A stretch of DNA of 64,000 nucleotides from Flavobacterium zhairuonense (GCF_004352915.1 NZ_SJSY01000064.1:1-64000), one strand, 5' to 3'; positions 26,554 to 36,425 are shown, counted from the first letter of the stretch. Notes: a model not told the origin generated them from the letters alone. Program-made: numbers and translations.

Positions 26554-28566
26554 ATGCGACATTATTTTCTGCTGTTTTCTCTACTGATTGCTATGCCAAT
26601 CTTGGCTCAAAAAAACGAAACTCATTTTATAGATTCCAATAAAAAAAGCATTTCACATTACGGCAATGACAGCGACTGGTATTTGAAAAATATTCCGTTT
26701 TTTGAAATTTCAGACAAGGAAATAGAAGATGTGTATTATTATCGTTGGGAAGTTTACAAAGCACATTTGCGAAATATTGGCGATTACGGCTATGTAGTGA
26801 CCGAATTTTTAAATGCCATGAGCTGGGATCATAAACCCTATAATACATTGAACGCGGCAACGGTTTTTCATATTCATGAAGGAAGATGGCTCAAAGATCG
26901 TTTGTACATGAACAATTATATCGATTTTATGTATCAGCATGGCGGGAACAATCGTCGTTATACCGAGTCGATTGCCGATGCGACTTATGCCAATTATCTA
27001 ATCAATCGCGATAAAGATTTTATCATAAAACAATTGCCGTCAATGATTAAAATTGATGCTGATTGGCAAGATCATTATGATGCTTCTAAAAAGCTGTATT
27101 TTGTTGAACCTGTTATGGATGCAACTGAAAATACCATTTCATCAATCGATGCAAGCGGAGGAACGGACGGTTTTACAGGTGGTGATGGATTTCGTCCTTC
27201 GATAAACAGTTATATGTATGCAAATGCTTTGGCGATTTCTAAAATTGCGTTGTTGAAAGGTGATCAAAAATTGGCCGAAAAATATCAGCAGAAAGCATCG
27301 GAACAAAAACAAAATTTTCAGGATAATTTATGGAACCCGATTTTAGGGCATTTTACGGATCGTTTTAAAGTCAATAATGAATTTGTAAAATATTGGGACT
27401 TTATTCGCGGGCGAGAGTTGGTCGGATTTGTGCCTTGGGTTTATAATTTGCCTGATGATATTGAAAAGTATAATTCTGCTTGGTCGCGTTTGCGTAATCC
27501 GGAAAATTTTGGTGGAGCGTTTGGTTTGCGCACAGTTGAGCCATCTTATCAATATTATATGAAACAATATCGTTTTGGGCCAAACGTAGCAAAAGAATGT
27601 CAATGGAACGGTCCAAGCTGGCCTTATCAAACCACTCAGGTTTTATTAGGAATGGCAAATTTGCTGAATAATTACAATCAAAAAGAAATTTCGAAAAAAG
27701 ATTATTGGGAAATTCTGAAACAATATGCCGATCAACATTACAAAAACGGAAAACTTAATATTCTAGAAAATTATTATCCCGACCAAAAAGGCGCCATTGC
27801 CGATTTTGACCAAAGAAGCGAACATTACAATCATTCTGAATTCAATGATTTAATTATTACAGGTTTGTGTGGCATCAGACCTTCAGAAGGAAATAAGCTG
27901 GAGATTAATCCGCTTGTTACTGAAGATGTGAAGTATTTCTGTTTGGAAAACATTCGTTATCATAATCAAAATTTGACGATTTTATATGATGAATCTGGAA
28001 ATCAATACAAAAAAGGAAAAGGTTTGTCGGTTTATTTGGATGGAAAAATGGTTTTAAAACCTTCAGTTTTGGGAAAGAAAATCATTTCGCTTTCAAATTC
28101 ATCTGAAATTGACCAGCCTTCAAAATCAGAAATAAATTTAGCAGTAAATATCAAAGGAAAAGATTTTCCTAAAGTTGCTTCTTCAAACTCAGATTCAAAA
28201 GAAATAAATCAGCTAAATGACGGCAGAATTTGGTATTTTGATAATGTCAGAAATTATTATGAAATGAAGGTTTTTCAAAAGAAGGAAAACTGGATTGAGA
28301 TTGATTTTGGAACAGAAAAAGAGTTTCATAAAATTGTTTTGTCCTTTATAGGTTCAGAAAATAAAAAGCTTTTGGATGAAAAATGTATGCTTTCAATTTT
28401 AGATGAAAATGGGAAATGGAAAATGGTTTCAAAACCTGATAAATTAGTTGTAAATACCCTTAATGAAATTGTTTTTGATAAAGTAAAATCGAATAAAATT
28501 CGATTGTCTTTTACAAGTAAAGTCGCAAAATCTGCTCTGAAGATTGGTGAAGTCGAAGTGTATTGA
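26554..28566 (+). CDS. Exported (alpha/alpha)6-barrel glycosidase (MGH1-like, possibly GH142-related) with discoidin-like C-terminus
   Basis: The 670-aa protein has a signal peptide ending PILAQ. The main domain (about 35-480) is an (alpha/alpha)6 toroid of the mannosylglycerate-hydrolase-like type, with conserved segments YYYRWEVYKAHLR, GGDGFRPSINSYMYANA, ELVGFVPWVYNLP, ECQWNGPSWPYQT and YNHSEFNDLIITGL. The last 120 residues look like an F5/8 type C (discoidin) domain (WIEIDFGTEKEFHKI). Families of this build include GH142 beta-L-arabinofuranosidases from RG-II degradation, which would suit the locus, but I cannot separate GH142 from related uncharacterised families by eye. It is the last gene of PUL 1, behind the repeat elements, and may have its own promoter. 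Confidence 0.72.
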   Translation: MRHYFLLFSLLIAMPILAQKNETHFIDSNKKSISHYGNDSDWYLKNIPFFEISDKEIEDVYYYRWEVYKAHLRNIGDYGYVVTEFLNAMSWDHKPYNTLNAATVFHIHEGRWLKDRLYMNNYIDFMYQHGGNNRRYTESIADATYANYLINRDKDFIIKQLPSMIKIDADWQDHYDASKKLYFVEPVMDATENTISSIDASGGTDGFTGGDGFRPSINSYMYANALAISKIALLKGDQKLAEKYQQKASEQKQNFQDNLWNPILGHFTDRFKVNNEFVKYWDFIRGRELVGFVPWVYNLPDDIEKYNSAWSRLRNPENFGGAFGLRTVEPSYQYYMKQYRFGPNVAKECQWNGPSWPYQTTQVLLGMANLLNNYNQKEISKKDYWEILKQYADQHYKNGKLNILENYYPDQKGAIADFDQRSEHYNHSEFNDLIITGLCGIRPSEGNKLEINPLVTEDVKYFCLENIRYHNQNLTILYDESGNQYKKGKGLSVYLDGKMVLKPSVLGKKIISLSNSSEIDQPSKSEINLAVNIKGKDFPKVASSNSDSKEINQLNDGRIWYFDNVRNYYEMKVFQKKENWIEIDFGTEKEFHKIVLSFIGSENKKLLDEKCMLSILDENGKWKMVSKPDKLVVNTLNEIVFDKVKSNKIRLSFTSKVAKSALKIGEVEVY

Positions 28567-28575
28567 GTTTTTAAT

Positions 28576-28646
28576 CTCGCAAAGTCGCAGAGGCGCAAAG
28601 TTTTATTTATAAAGACTTAAAAAAAATAACTTCGTGACTTTGCGAG
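28576..28646. terminator. Shared hairpin between convergent PUL 1 and lacI-type gene
   Basis: CTCGCAAAGTCGC at 28576-28588 pairs with the near-complement GTGACTTTGCGAG ending at 28646. The long loop holds an A/T-rich stretch. Lying between two convergent genes, it can serve as a bidirectional terminator. Its sequence (GCAAAGTCGCAGAGGCGCAAAG) also looks like a dispersed repeat. Confidence 0.55.
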
Positions 28647-28664
28647 CAATTTACGCCAGTAAAC

Positions 28665-29696
28665 TTAAGGAGTAATTTTCTTAGTAGAATCACGCTCAAT
28701 CAAACTCGCTTTAATGATTTTAGTCTCAAATTCAGGCTGATTTTGATCTTCGTTTTCTATTCTTTCGATCACTTTCTGTACAGCAATTTGTCCCATAAAA
28801 ACGCCATGCTGGCTGATGCAGGAAATAGAAGGTTTGCAATATTTGAACATTTCACTATTTGTAAAGCCAATAATCGAAATGTCATCAGGGATTTTATAAC
28901 CTCTGTTTTGTGCAATTGTCATTGATTCAACCGTTGAATATTCTTCAAGTCCAATAATAGCATCTACTTTTTGATAGTCGAGCATCGTTTTGATTTCGGT
29001 TTCAAAATCATATTCTTTTTTAATCAGCGAAATCAGTTTTTTGTTTACAGGGATATTATAGTCTTCGTGTGCTTTTAAATAACCATCGATTCTAAGTTTT
29101 ACAATTCCGAGATAATCCAAAATCGTAACAATGGCAATATTTTTACATCCCGTTTTTATTAAATGTTCTGTGGCTTTATACGAGCAATTGAAATCATCAA
29201 CAATGATTTTGTCTGTATCCAAAGAATCAAAAACGCGATCAAACATAACGACCGGGCCAGCATTTTTTATGAAGTTTTCAATATGCGAAACATGTTGTTT
29301 GGATTGCGCTTCTTCACACAAAGAAATTAGAAGACCATCGATAATTCCGTTTTCTAATAAGTTGATTGAAGTAATTTCTTTTTCGAGTTTTCCATTCGAA
29401 ATAATAGTAATCAAATTATAGCCTTTTTCGTTTGCCGTTTGTTCCATTCCGTTAAAAATCTGAACAAAAAAATGATTGAGAATAGTAGGCATGATGACGC
29501 CAATAGTTTTGGTTTTTTTGTTCAATAAACTTAAGGCAATACTATTGGGTTTGTAATTATGAAGCTGTGCGTAATTTTTGATTTTATTTTTTGTTGCAAC
29601 GCTAATATCATGGCTGTCGTTCAAGGCTTTAGATACCGTTGCGATAGAAGTGTTGAATTCTTTTGCAATTTGTTTAAGCGTAATTTTTTTATTCAT
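28665..29696 (-). CDS. LacI-family transcriptional regulator of PUL 2
   Basis: This 343-aa regulator has an N-terminal LacI HTH (TLKQIAKEFNTSIATVSKALN, residues about 6-26), the hinge helix region (NSIALSLLNKKTKTIGVIMP) and a periplasmic-binding-protein-like sensor domain (about 60-335). It is divergent from susC2, and a long inverted repeat lies in the shared upstream region, so it most likely represses PUL 2 (and possibly itself) until a sugar ligand binds in the cytoplasm. That PUL 2 also encodes a cytoplasmic GH43 and a symporter fits a cytoplasmic sensor, in contrast to the membrane-bound HTCS of PUL 1. Confidence 0.93.
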   Translation of the reverse strand: MNKKITLKQIAKEFNTSIATVSKALNDSHDISVATKNKIKNYAQLHNYKPNSIALSLLNKKTKTIGVIMPTILNHFFVQIFNGMEQTANEKGYNLITIISNGKLEKEITSINLLENGIIDGLLISLCEEAQSKQHVSHIENFIKNAGPVVMFDRVFDSLDTDKIIVDDFNCSYKATEHLIKTGCKNIAIVTILDYLGIVKLRIDGYLKAHEDYNIPVNKKLISLIKKEYDFETEIKTMLDYQKVDAIIGLEEYSTVESMTIAQNRGYKIPDDISIIGFTNSEMFKYCKPSISCISQHGVFMGQIAVQKVIERIENEDQNQPEFETKIIKASLIERDSTKKITP

Positions 29697-29862
29697 TTTT
29701 GAGATTCTTAGGCAATAAAATCAACAGCATTTTTTGTTTTTCACTGACTAATATACAATATAAATCATGCCGATTTATGAATTATGTTTTGCTTTTCATA
29801 ATTTTTTTTAGAAGAAATAGTATTGTAGTTAAATTCTTTAATATTTCGTTTTTTATGAAAAA

Positions 29863-29884
29863 TTTACTTAAACCTTTAAGTAAA
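29863..29884. promoter_or_regulatory. Candidate LacI-type operator
   Basis: A 22-bp near-perfect palindrome has arms TTTACTTAAA (29863-29872) and TTTAAGTAAA (29875-29884) separated by CC. The centre AAACCTTT differs in one base from the AAACGTTT core common to LacI-family operators. It lies between the divergent lacI-type gene and susC2. The rest of the 392-bp gap (29697-30088) is AT-rich; a 79-codon open frame in it overlaps the operator and does not look coding. Confidence 0.65.
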
Positions 29885-30088
29885 ATTCCAGCAAAATTTC
29901 CAATCAGTTTTGATGCCTTGTATTTACTGCATTTTTAGAATTTCGATTCCATTTTTTTCACAAACTCATTTTTTGTGATTTGAAGATTTGTGAAGTTAAA
30001 AATTAAAGCATTCCTATTTCACGTCTATATATTTGAACTATTAACAAAAAAACAACCAAAAAAATCCAAATTTAAAAAACCAGCATTT

Positions 30089-33000
30089 ATGAAAAATTAC
30101 TTATTCAAAATGGTATTGTCTGTTTTTCTTTTGATGACGACAAACTCATTTTCACAAAATGTCTCAGGAACTGTGACATCGAGTACAGGTCCATTGCCTG
30201 GCGTAGATTTAAAAGTTAAGGGAACGAAGATTGGCACAACTACAGATTTTGATGGAAAATTCTCGATTTCTGTGACGGCAGAAACAGCAACTTTAGTAGT
30301 GAGCTATTTGGGATATGAAACGAAAGAAGTTGCAGTTAAAAAAAATCAGCCAGTGACAATTACTTTGAGCGAAAGCACAAATACACTAGATCAAGTGGTT
30401 GTGATAGGATACGGACAAACGCAAAACAAAAAAGCAGTTTCTACAGCAGTTGGTGTTGTAAATGCGGCACAAATTTCAGAATTGGCTGTGAGCCGCCCAG
30501 AAGCCGCTTTGCAAGGAACTACGCCGGGAGTTACTGTAGTTCAGACTTCAGGTTCTCCGGGTGCGCCACTTACGGTGCGCTTGAGAGGAGCAGCGTCTGT
30601 TGGAGCGTCGGCACCTTTGTATTTGGTTGATGGGCAACAGGTTCCGAATTTGAATTTTGTGAATCCAGACGATATCAAAAGTATGAACGTCCTTAAAGAT
30701 GCTGCGTCATCTGCTATTTATGGTGCGCGTGGTGGAAACGGAGTTATTTTGGTAGAAACCAAAACCGGAAGACGAAATTCTTCAAAGCCAAGCATTACAA
30801 TTGATACTTACACTGGTTTTCAATCTCTGGGAAATAAGCCAGATTTGATGCAGAAAGATGCTTATGTTTCCTATTTAAATGATTTTAGAACCAAAAATCC
30901 AGGAAACGGAAATCCGCTTACTCCAGCCGAAATTGCAAAATTGCCCAATACAGATTGGTACGGCGAATTATTCGAGACAACACCAGTTTCTAGTTTAAGC
31001 GCTTCTGTTTCTGGCGGAGGAGAAAATTATTCATATAATATTTCTGGGGGACTTTATGATCAAAAAGGTATGGTTGGCGGAAACGAGGGCAAATCGCAAT
31101 ACACTAGAAAAAATGTAAAAATGAATTTTGAGACAGATCTTACTGCTAGATTCAATTTGAGTGTTGGACTTAATTTGGTTGATGTTGAGCGCGATTATCT
31201 TTTTGAAAATCAATCTGGAACTGGAATTTCGATTATGAATTTTGTGAATTCAATTCCGGCAATTTATCCTGCTTTTGCTCCTGACGATTCTTCAGTTCCT
31301 TTCGGAATGGGAAATCAGCAAGGAGTTGTGGTAAATGGAGTTTCGTTGCCAACTGTTGGTGCTGTAGCAAACCCGTTTTTAGCTTTGATTATTACCAATA
31401 ATAAATCGGTTTCAGATATTACGACAGCTAATATTAAAGGAACCTGGAAAGTAACAGATGATTTTAAAATCACAGCAACTTATTTCCATTACAAAGACAA
31501 CACTTTCGACAAACAATTTACGCCAACTTTTGACTTTTCAGAACAAGGTTATGTAAATACAAATGCCACTTTGAAAGAAACAGTTTATTCCAACAAAATG
31601 ACTCAGTTTGACGGAAATGGTTCTTATAAATTCTCGAATTTAGGAAATCATAATTTAGATGTTTTAGCTGGAATGTCGGTTTATGAAACTTCTTTCGGTA
31701 CAAGTTCAAGAAACGGAGTTGGCTTTTTTACCAATGATTTTGATTCAACGAATTTTGCTACAATCCGAAATCCATCTGGAATTACATCTGCGGTTCCTTA
31801 TGCATTTGATACTGCTTTAGTTGGGTTTTACGGAAAAGTAAATTACGATTACGCGCATAAATATTTATTGTCTGGAACTTTAAGAGCAGATTCTTCTTCA
31901 AATTTTGGATCAAATAATAGAACAGGAATTTTTCCTTCTGTTTCTGGAGGATGGGTTATTTCTGAAGAAAGCTTCCTAAATGATACAAAATGGATTAATC
32001 TTTTAAAACTTCGCGCGAGCTGGGGTATCAACGGAAGTGATAATATTGCGCCATTTCAATATTCTGCGGTCTTGAATTCAGGTTCGGGAACTAATTTTGG
32101 TGGAGAAAATGTTTCAGGCTTGACGCCAGCATTTTTGCCAAATCCTGATGTGAAATGGGAAGAAGTGGCACAAACGAACTTTGGTTTGGATATCAATGCT
32201 TTCCATAATTCATTCGGATTGACTTTCGATTATTACATCAAAAAAACCAGCGACATGCTTATTCCAATTGGTGTTCCTTTATTTTCGGGTTATCCTGCGC
32301 CGGCAACAAATATTGCTGATATGGAAAACAAAGGTTTTGAGTTGTTGCTTTCGTACAGAAAAAAATATGAAAATGGATTTTCTTGGGATATCTCAGCAAA
32401 TTTAGCTCAAAATAAAAACAAAGTAACCAGTTTAGGAAACAACGGACAGCCATTGACTGGTGGAACAGGAACTTTTGTTTTCAACGATCCAATTACATTG
32501 ACTACAGTTGGACATTCGATTGCCGGATTTTATGGTTATCAAGTAGAATCTATTGATGCTTCCGGGAATTTGGTTTACAAAGACAATGATGGAGTTCCAG
32601 GAATTACAGCAGCAGACAAAACCTACATTGGAAGCGCTCTTCCTGATTTTACTTATGGCGTTAATCTTGGCGCAGCTTACAAAAATTTCGATTTCAATGC
32701 ATTTTTATACGGTTCAGAAGGAAATGATATTTATGATGCGACAATTAGAACAGATGCCGGATATTCAAACAGAAAAAATTCATACGCAACAAATGGTTTG
32801 AAAAACAATTTAGGTTTTGGTTTGACCGATTCTCAGGTTTCAGATTTTTATGTGAAAGATGGTTCTTTCTTAAAATTAAAAACAGTGACTTTAGGATACA
32901 ATCTTCCATCGAGTTTGGTTGATAAATTGAAAATAGACAAATTCAGAATCTATGTTACAGGGCAAAATTTATGGGTAAACACCAAATACGATGGAACAGA

Positions 33001-33109
33001 CCCCGAAATTGGTGAATCTGGAGCAAGCAATTCTTTGGATATGGGAATCGACAGGGGATTTTATCCACAGGCGAGAACAATTTTAGTGGGGGTACAAGTT
33101 AAGTTTTAA
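30089..33109 (+). CDS. SusC-like TonB-dependent outer-membrane transporter (PUL 2)
   Basis: This 1006-aa transporter starts at the ATG at 30089, which gives a proper signal peptide ending NSFSQ; the 33-residue upstream extension is very basic and unlikely. It has a carboxypeptidase-regulatory-like domain (VSGTVTSSTGPLPG to about 110), a plug starting VVVIGYGQTQNKKAV, the SusC signature near APLYLVDGQ, and a barrel ending in VGVQVKF. susD2 follows after 19 bp. It should import the oligosaccharide whose breakdown is completed by the GH43 and GH26-like enzymes downstream. Sequence similarity to susC1 is only at family level, so the two loci probably take different substrates. Confidence 0.95.
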   Translation: MKNYLFKMVLSVFLLMTTNSFSQNVSGTVTSSTGPLPGVDLKVKGTKIGTTTDFDGKFSISVTAETATLVVSYLGYETKEVAVKKNQPVTITLSESTNTLDQVVVIGYGQTQNKKAVSTAVGVVNAAQISELAVSRPEAALQGTTPGVTVVQTSGSPGAPLTVRLRGAASVGASAPLYLVDGQQVPNLNFVNPDDIKSMNVLKDAASSAIYGARGGNGVILVETKTGRRNSSKPSITIDTYTGFQSLGNKPDLMQKDAYVSYLNDFRTKNPGNGNPLTPAEIAKLPNTDWYGELFETTPVSSLSASVSGGGENYSYNISGGLYDQKGMVGGNEGKSQYTRKNVKMNFETDLTARFNLSVGLNLVDVERDYLFENQSGTGISIMNFVNSIPAIYPAFAPDDSSVPFGMGNQQGVVVNGVSLPTVGAVANPFLALIITNNKSVSDITTANIKGTWKVTDDFKITATYFHYKDNTFDKQFTPTFDFSEQGYVNTNATLKETVYSNKMTQFDGNGSYKFSNLGNHNLDVLAGMSVYETSFGTSSRNGVGFFTNDFDSTNFATIRNPSGITSAVPYAFDTALVGFYGKVNYDYAHKYLLSGTLRADSSSNFGSNNRTGIFPSVSGGWVISEESFLNDTKWINLLKLRASWGINGSDNIAPFQYSAVLNSGSGTNFGGENVSGLTPAFLPNPDVKWEEVAQTNFGLDINAFHNSFGLTFDYYIKKTSDMLIPIGVPLFSGYPAPATNIADMENKGFELLLSYRKKYENGFSWDISANLAQNKNKVTSLGNNGQPLTGGTGTFVFNDPITLTTVGHSIAGFYGYQVESIDASGNLVYKDNDGVPGITAADKTYIGSALPDFTYGVNLGAAYKNFDFNAFLYGSEGNDIYDATIRTDAGYSNRKNSYATNGLKNNLGFGLTDSQVSDFYVKDGSFLKLKTVTLGYNLPSSLVDKLKIDKFRIYVTGQNLWVNTKYDGTDPEIGESGASNSLDMGIDRGFYPQARTILVGVQVKF

Positions 33110-33128
33110 TGTAAAATAAAATTTCGTT

Positions 33129-34742
33129 ATGAAAATTAAATATATAAAAGGAAGTGTTTTAGCATTTATGATGTTATTTATGCTCAACAGTTGCTCTGAA
33201 GATTTTTTGACCATCGAGCCAACAACTCAGTTGACTGCAGATGCGATTCAAACCGATTCAGATTATGAAGCGTTAGTAAATGCGGCTTATGATCCTTTGC
33301 GTTGGCAGGTTGACGGAGCGGCGACAAGACATATGTATCCGGTAATGTTTCAGGATATGCGAGCAGATAATGTGGTGTCACAATGGGCGACATTTTGGGT
33401 TGCGGGTCAAGCTTTTGACAAAAATCCTATTCAGACCAATAATCCTAGCGTAGAAGGAATGTGGAAAAAATGGTACACGATGATTTCAAGAGCCAATACT
33501 GCTATTGGTCTTATTTCTGAAACACAAAAAATAAAAGATGAAGCGTTTAGAAATCAGTTAATTGCACAAGCTAAGTTTTTACGTGGATTTGCTTATTTCG
33601 AATTGGTTAAACATTTTGGAGGTGTGCCTTTGATTACAGAATATATTAAAGATGCTTCTTATAATTTCAAGAAACCTAAAGCCACGACGGCCGAAGTTTA
33701 TGCGCAAATTGAAAAAGATTTGCTAGATGCGGCACAAACTTTACCAACGGTTCCTGCAAAAAAAGGAAGAGCTACAAAAGGTGCGGCGTATGCGGTTCTG
33801 GCGAAGGCAAATTTATATCAAAAAGATTATAACGAAACCGTTAAATACTGCGAAGAAGTAATGAAATTGGGGTATTCATTGGAAGAAAAATTCGAAGACA
33901 ATTGGGATTTGAGTAATGAATACGGAAAAGAATCTATTTTCGAAATTGGCTACATCAGCGGTTCATTATACAATAATTTTGAAGGCGGACAGAGTTATTC
34001 TAACCAAGGTTCATCTTCACATCAAATGTTTGGCTTCTTGTTTAATAGCTCTGTTGGAAACAGCGCTTTTGGAAACAGTGTTCCAAGACAAGAATTAATT
34101 GATTTTTATGATGACTCAGATCGAAGAAAAGAATACACTTTCATTACGCCAAAAACAATTGTAAGAGGCGGAAGAGGAGCGGTTTCTTGTAATTGTAGCA
34201 CAAATCCTGACGGTTCAATCAATTGGAGTACAGAAGGTCAATGGGTTTTTGGAACTGATACTTACAATTATTTTTGGCCAACGGGTACAGCAGCTTTCAA
34301 ATCTAAAGCAAGTATGTATAAATATTGGATTCCGCCAGCAGTTCAAGACGGTTTACAAAACTATGCTGATTCTCCATTAAATGAAAAAATCATTCGTTAT
34401 GCTGATGTTTTGTTGATGCATGCTGAAGCACGATTAATGGGAGGAAATGGCATTTTGAGCGGAGCAAGTTCGTTTCAGTTAGTTACAGAAAGAGCTTACG
34501 GAGCAGGAAACCCAAAAATTCCAGCTTATACATTACAAGGTGTTAAAGATGAAAGAAGAAGAGAATTAGCAACCGAAGGCTGGGACAGATATACCGATTT
34601 AGTACGTTGGGGCGATGCTAAAACGGCACTTGAGGCTGTTGGAAAAGTATTTACAGCAGGAAGAGATGAATTACTGCCAATTCCGGCATCAGAAATTCAG
34701 CAAGTGGGTGCAAGCATTTTAATTCAAAATCCTGGATATTAA
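33129..34742 (+). CDS. SusD-like glycan-binding lipoprotein (PUL 2)
   Basis: This 537-aa lipoprotein has its lipidation Cys in MLNSCSEDFL (residue 22), then the SusD opening FLTIEPTTQLT, TPR-like helices and the late family motif DERRRELATEGWDRYTDLVRWG, ending ILIQNPGY. It pairs with the preceding SusC on the outer-membrane surface. A strong terminator follows. Confidence 0.95.
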   Translation: MKIKYIKGSVLAFMMLFMLNSCSEDFLTIEPTTQLTADAIQTDSDYEALVNAAYDPLRWQVDGAATRHMYPVMFQDMRADNVVSQWATFWVAGQAFDKNPIQTNNPSVEGMWKKWYTMISRANTAIGLISETQKIKDEAFRNQLIAQAKFLRGFAYFELVKHFGGVPLITEYIKDASYNFKKPKATTAEVYAQIEKDLLDAAQTLPTVPAKKGRATKGAAYAVLAKANLYQKDYNETVKYCEEVMKLGYSLEEKFEDNWDLSNEYGKESIFEIGYISGSLYNNFEGGQSYSNQGSSSHQMFGFLFNSSVGNSAFGNSVPRQELIDFYDDSDRRKEYTFITPKTIVRGGRGAVSCNCSTNPDGSINWSTEGQWVFGTDTYNYFWPTGTAAFKSKASMYKYWIPPAVQDGLQNYADSPLNEKIIRYADVLLMHAEARLMGGNGILSGASSFQLVTERAYGAGNPKIPAYTLQGVKDERRRELATEGWDRYTDLVRWGDAKTALEAVGKVFTAGRDELLPIPASEIQQVGASILIQNPGY

Positions 34743-34773
34743 TTAAGTTTATAGTTAATTTCATGTTAGTTGT

Positions 34774-34808
34774 GGTTGAGCTGTGTGTAAGGCAGCTCAA
34801 CCTTTTTT
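34774..34808 (+). terminator. Intrinsic terminator after susD2
   Basis: A 10-bp perfect stem, GGTTGAGCTG at 34774-34783 and CAGCTCAACC at 34793-34802, with a 9-nt loop is followed by TTTTTT. It separates susCD2 from the symporter gene. Confidence 0.85.
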
Positions 34809-34882
34809 AAAAATTAATTAAATTTCAAGTTTTTGAGTTTTTCTCTCAAACTATTTATGAAATAAAACAACCGTAATTTTAA

Positions 34883-36424
34883 ATGAAAAAATCAATATTT
34901 GTAGCTTTTGTAGTTTCGTTAGGCGGATTTTTGTTTGGTTTTGATGCAGGAATTATTTCTGGAGTAATGTCTTATGCTGGTCCTGAATTTAATCTGAATG
35001 ATTTTCAAACCGGTTGGGTGGTAAGTTCGCCGTCGTTTACAGCCATGTTTGCTATGCTAGTTTCGGGGCGTTTGAGTGATAAAATCGGAAGGAAGAAATT
35101 ATTGATTTTGGCCGCATTTTTATATGCATTATCCATTGTTTTGTCTGCTTACAGTTTTTCTTATGAAATGCTTTACATAGCAAGGATGATTGGCGGAATT
35201 GCATTTGGAATTGCCCTTGTTATTGCGCCAACATATATAGCCGAAGTTTCTTTGGCCCAAAATAGAGGAAAGCTAGTTTCAATCCAGCAACTCAATATCG
35301 TATTGGGATTTTTCGCCGCTTTTTTGAGCAATTATTTTATCAATTTTTTATATACATCTGGTGGCAGTAGTTTTTTAACCGAAACAAACGTTTGGCGCTG
35401 GATGCTCGGAATTGTAATTATTCCGTCTATTTTCTATTATATTCTTTTGTTTTTGGTGCCTGAAAGCCCGCGTTGGTTGTTTATTCAGAAAAGAGACGAC
35501 GAAGCCAAAGAAATTTTGATTTCCATGCATGGAGAACAAAATGCAAAAAATGAAGCCGAATCTATTTTGGAAAGTTTGAAAGAAGAAGGTCATCAGAATA
35601 ACGAAAAAGTGAAAATCGGAGATCTTTTTAAGCCTTCATTAAAGTTTGTTTTTACGGTTGGATTGGTAATTGGTATTTTACAACAAATTACCGGAATCAA
35701 TGCGATTTATTTCTACGCAACATCTATTTTCAAACAAACCGGAATAGGAAATGATGCTTCATTTTCTTCGGGAGTTTTGTTGAGCTTTATTACAGTTGCT
35801 TTCACCATTGTTGCCATGTTTTTGATTGACAAAATGGGGCGCCGTCCATTGTTATTAATTGGTATTGGAGGAATTGCAATTAGCATGGCATTCTGCTCAT
35901 TCGGATTTAATGAAGCAAAATACCAGCTTGCATCAGAGAAAATCACTCACTTAGATTCTTCTATAAAAGAAAAATTAAACCCAATTGCAGATAAAGTTTA
36001 TGATACTGATATTGCTTTTAAAAATGAAATGAAATCACTTTTAGGAGATCAAATTTATGCAAAAAATGAAGGGACAATTCTGGAAATGGCAACGCAAATG
36101 AACGCTGTTTTGGTTTTGGTTGGCGTAATGGGATTTATTGCTTGTTTTGCTTTTTCGCTTGGTCCGGTTATGTGGGTGATGTTGTCAGAATTATATCCAA
36201 ATCGTTATCGTGGTTTGGCAATCGGAGTAATTGGTTTTGTAAATGGATTTGTGAGTTGGGTCGTACAGCAAGTTTTTCCTTGGGAATTATCAAATCTAGG
36301 AAATGCAATTAGCTTTTCTATTTTTGGCGGAATCGCTTTAATCGGTTTTTTTGTTTTGTATAAAATTCTTCCAGAAACCAAAGGAAAATCATTGGAACAA
36401 ATAGAGATTGATTTTGTAAAATAA
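34883..36424 (+). CDS. Sugar:proton symporter, MFS sugar porter family (AraE/XylE-like)
   Basis: This 513-aa inner-membrane transporter has about 12 helices and the sugar porter hallmarks GGFLFGFDAGIISG, GRLSDKIGRKK, PESPRWL, QQITGINAIYFYAT, DKMGRRPLL and the C-terminal PETKGKSLEQIE. An insertion of about 65 mostly charged residues (about 350-415) lies before helix 10. Xylose, arabinose and galactose carriers share this architecture; a pentose is likely here because the next gene is a cytoplasmic GH43. It is followed with a 1-bp gap by that gene, so translation is probably coupled. Confidence 0.92.
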   Translation: MKKSIFVAFVVSLGGFLFGFDAGIISGVMSYAGPEFNLNDFQTGWVVSSPSFTAMFAMLVSGRLSDKIGRKKLLILAAFLYALSIVLSAYSFSYEMLYIARMIGGIAFGIALVIAPTYIAEVSLAQNRGKLVSIQQLNIVLGFFAAFLSNYFINFLYTSGGSSFLTETNVWRWMLGIVIIPSIFYYILLFLVPESPRWLFIQKRDDEAKEILISMHGEQNAKNEAESILESLKEEGHQNNEKVKIGDLFKPSLKFVFTVGLVIGILQQITGINAIYFYATSIFKQTGIGNDASFSSGVLLSFITVAFTIVAMFLIDKMGRRPLLLIGIGGIAISMAFCSFGFNEAKYQLASEKITHLDSSIKEKLNPIADKVYDTDIAFKNEMKSLLGDQIYAKNEGTILEMATQMNAVLVLVGVMGFIACFAFSLGPVMWVMLSELYPNRYRGLAIGVIGFVNGFVSWVVQQVFPWELSNLGNAISFSIFGGIALIGFFVLYKILPETKGKSLEQIEIDFVK

Positions 36425-36425
36425 G

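Noticed and set aside
29699..29938. 79-codon frame between the LacI-type gene and susC2
   Set aside because: Very Phe/Ile/Lys-rich translation of AT-rich spacer, it crosses the candidate operator and has no recognisable motif.
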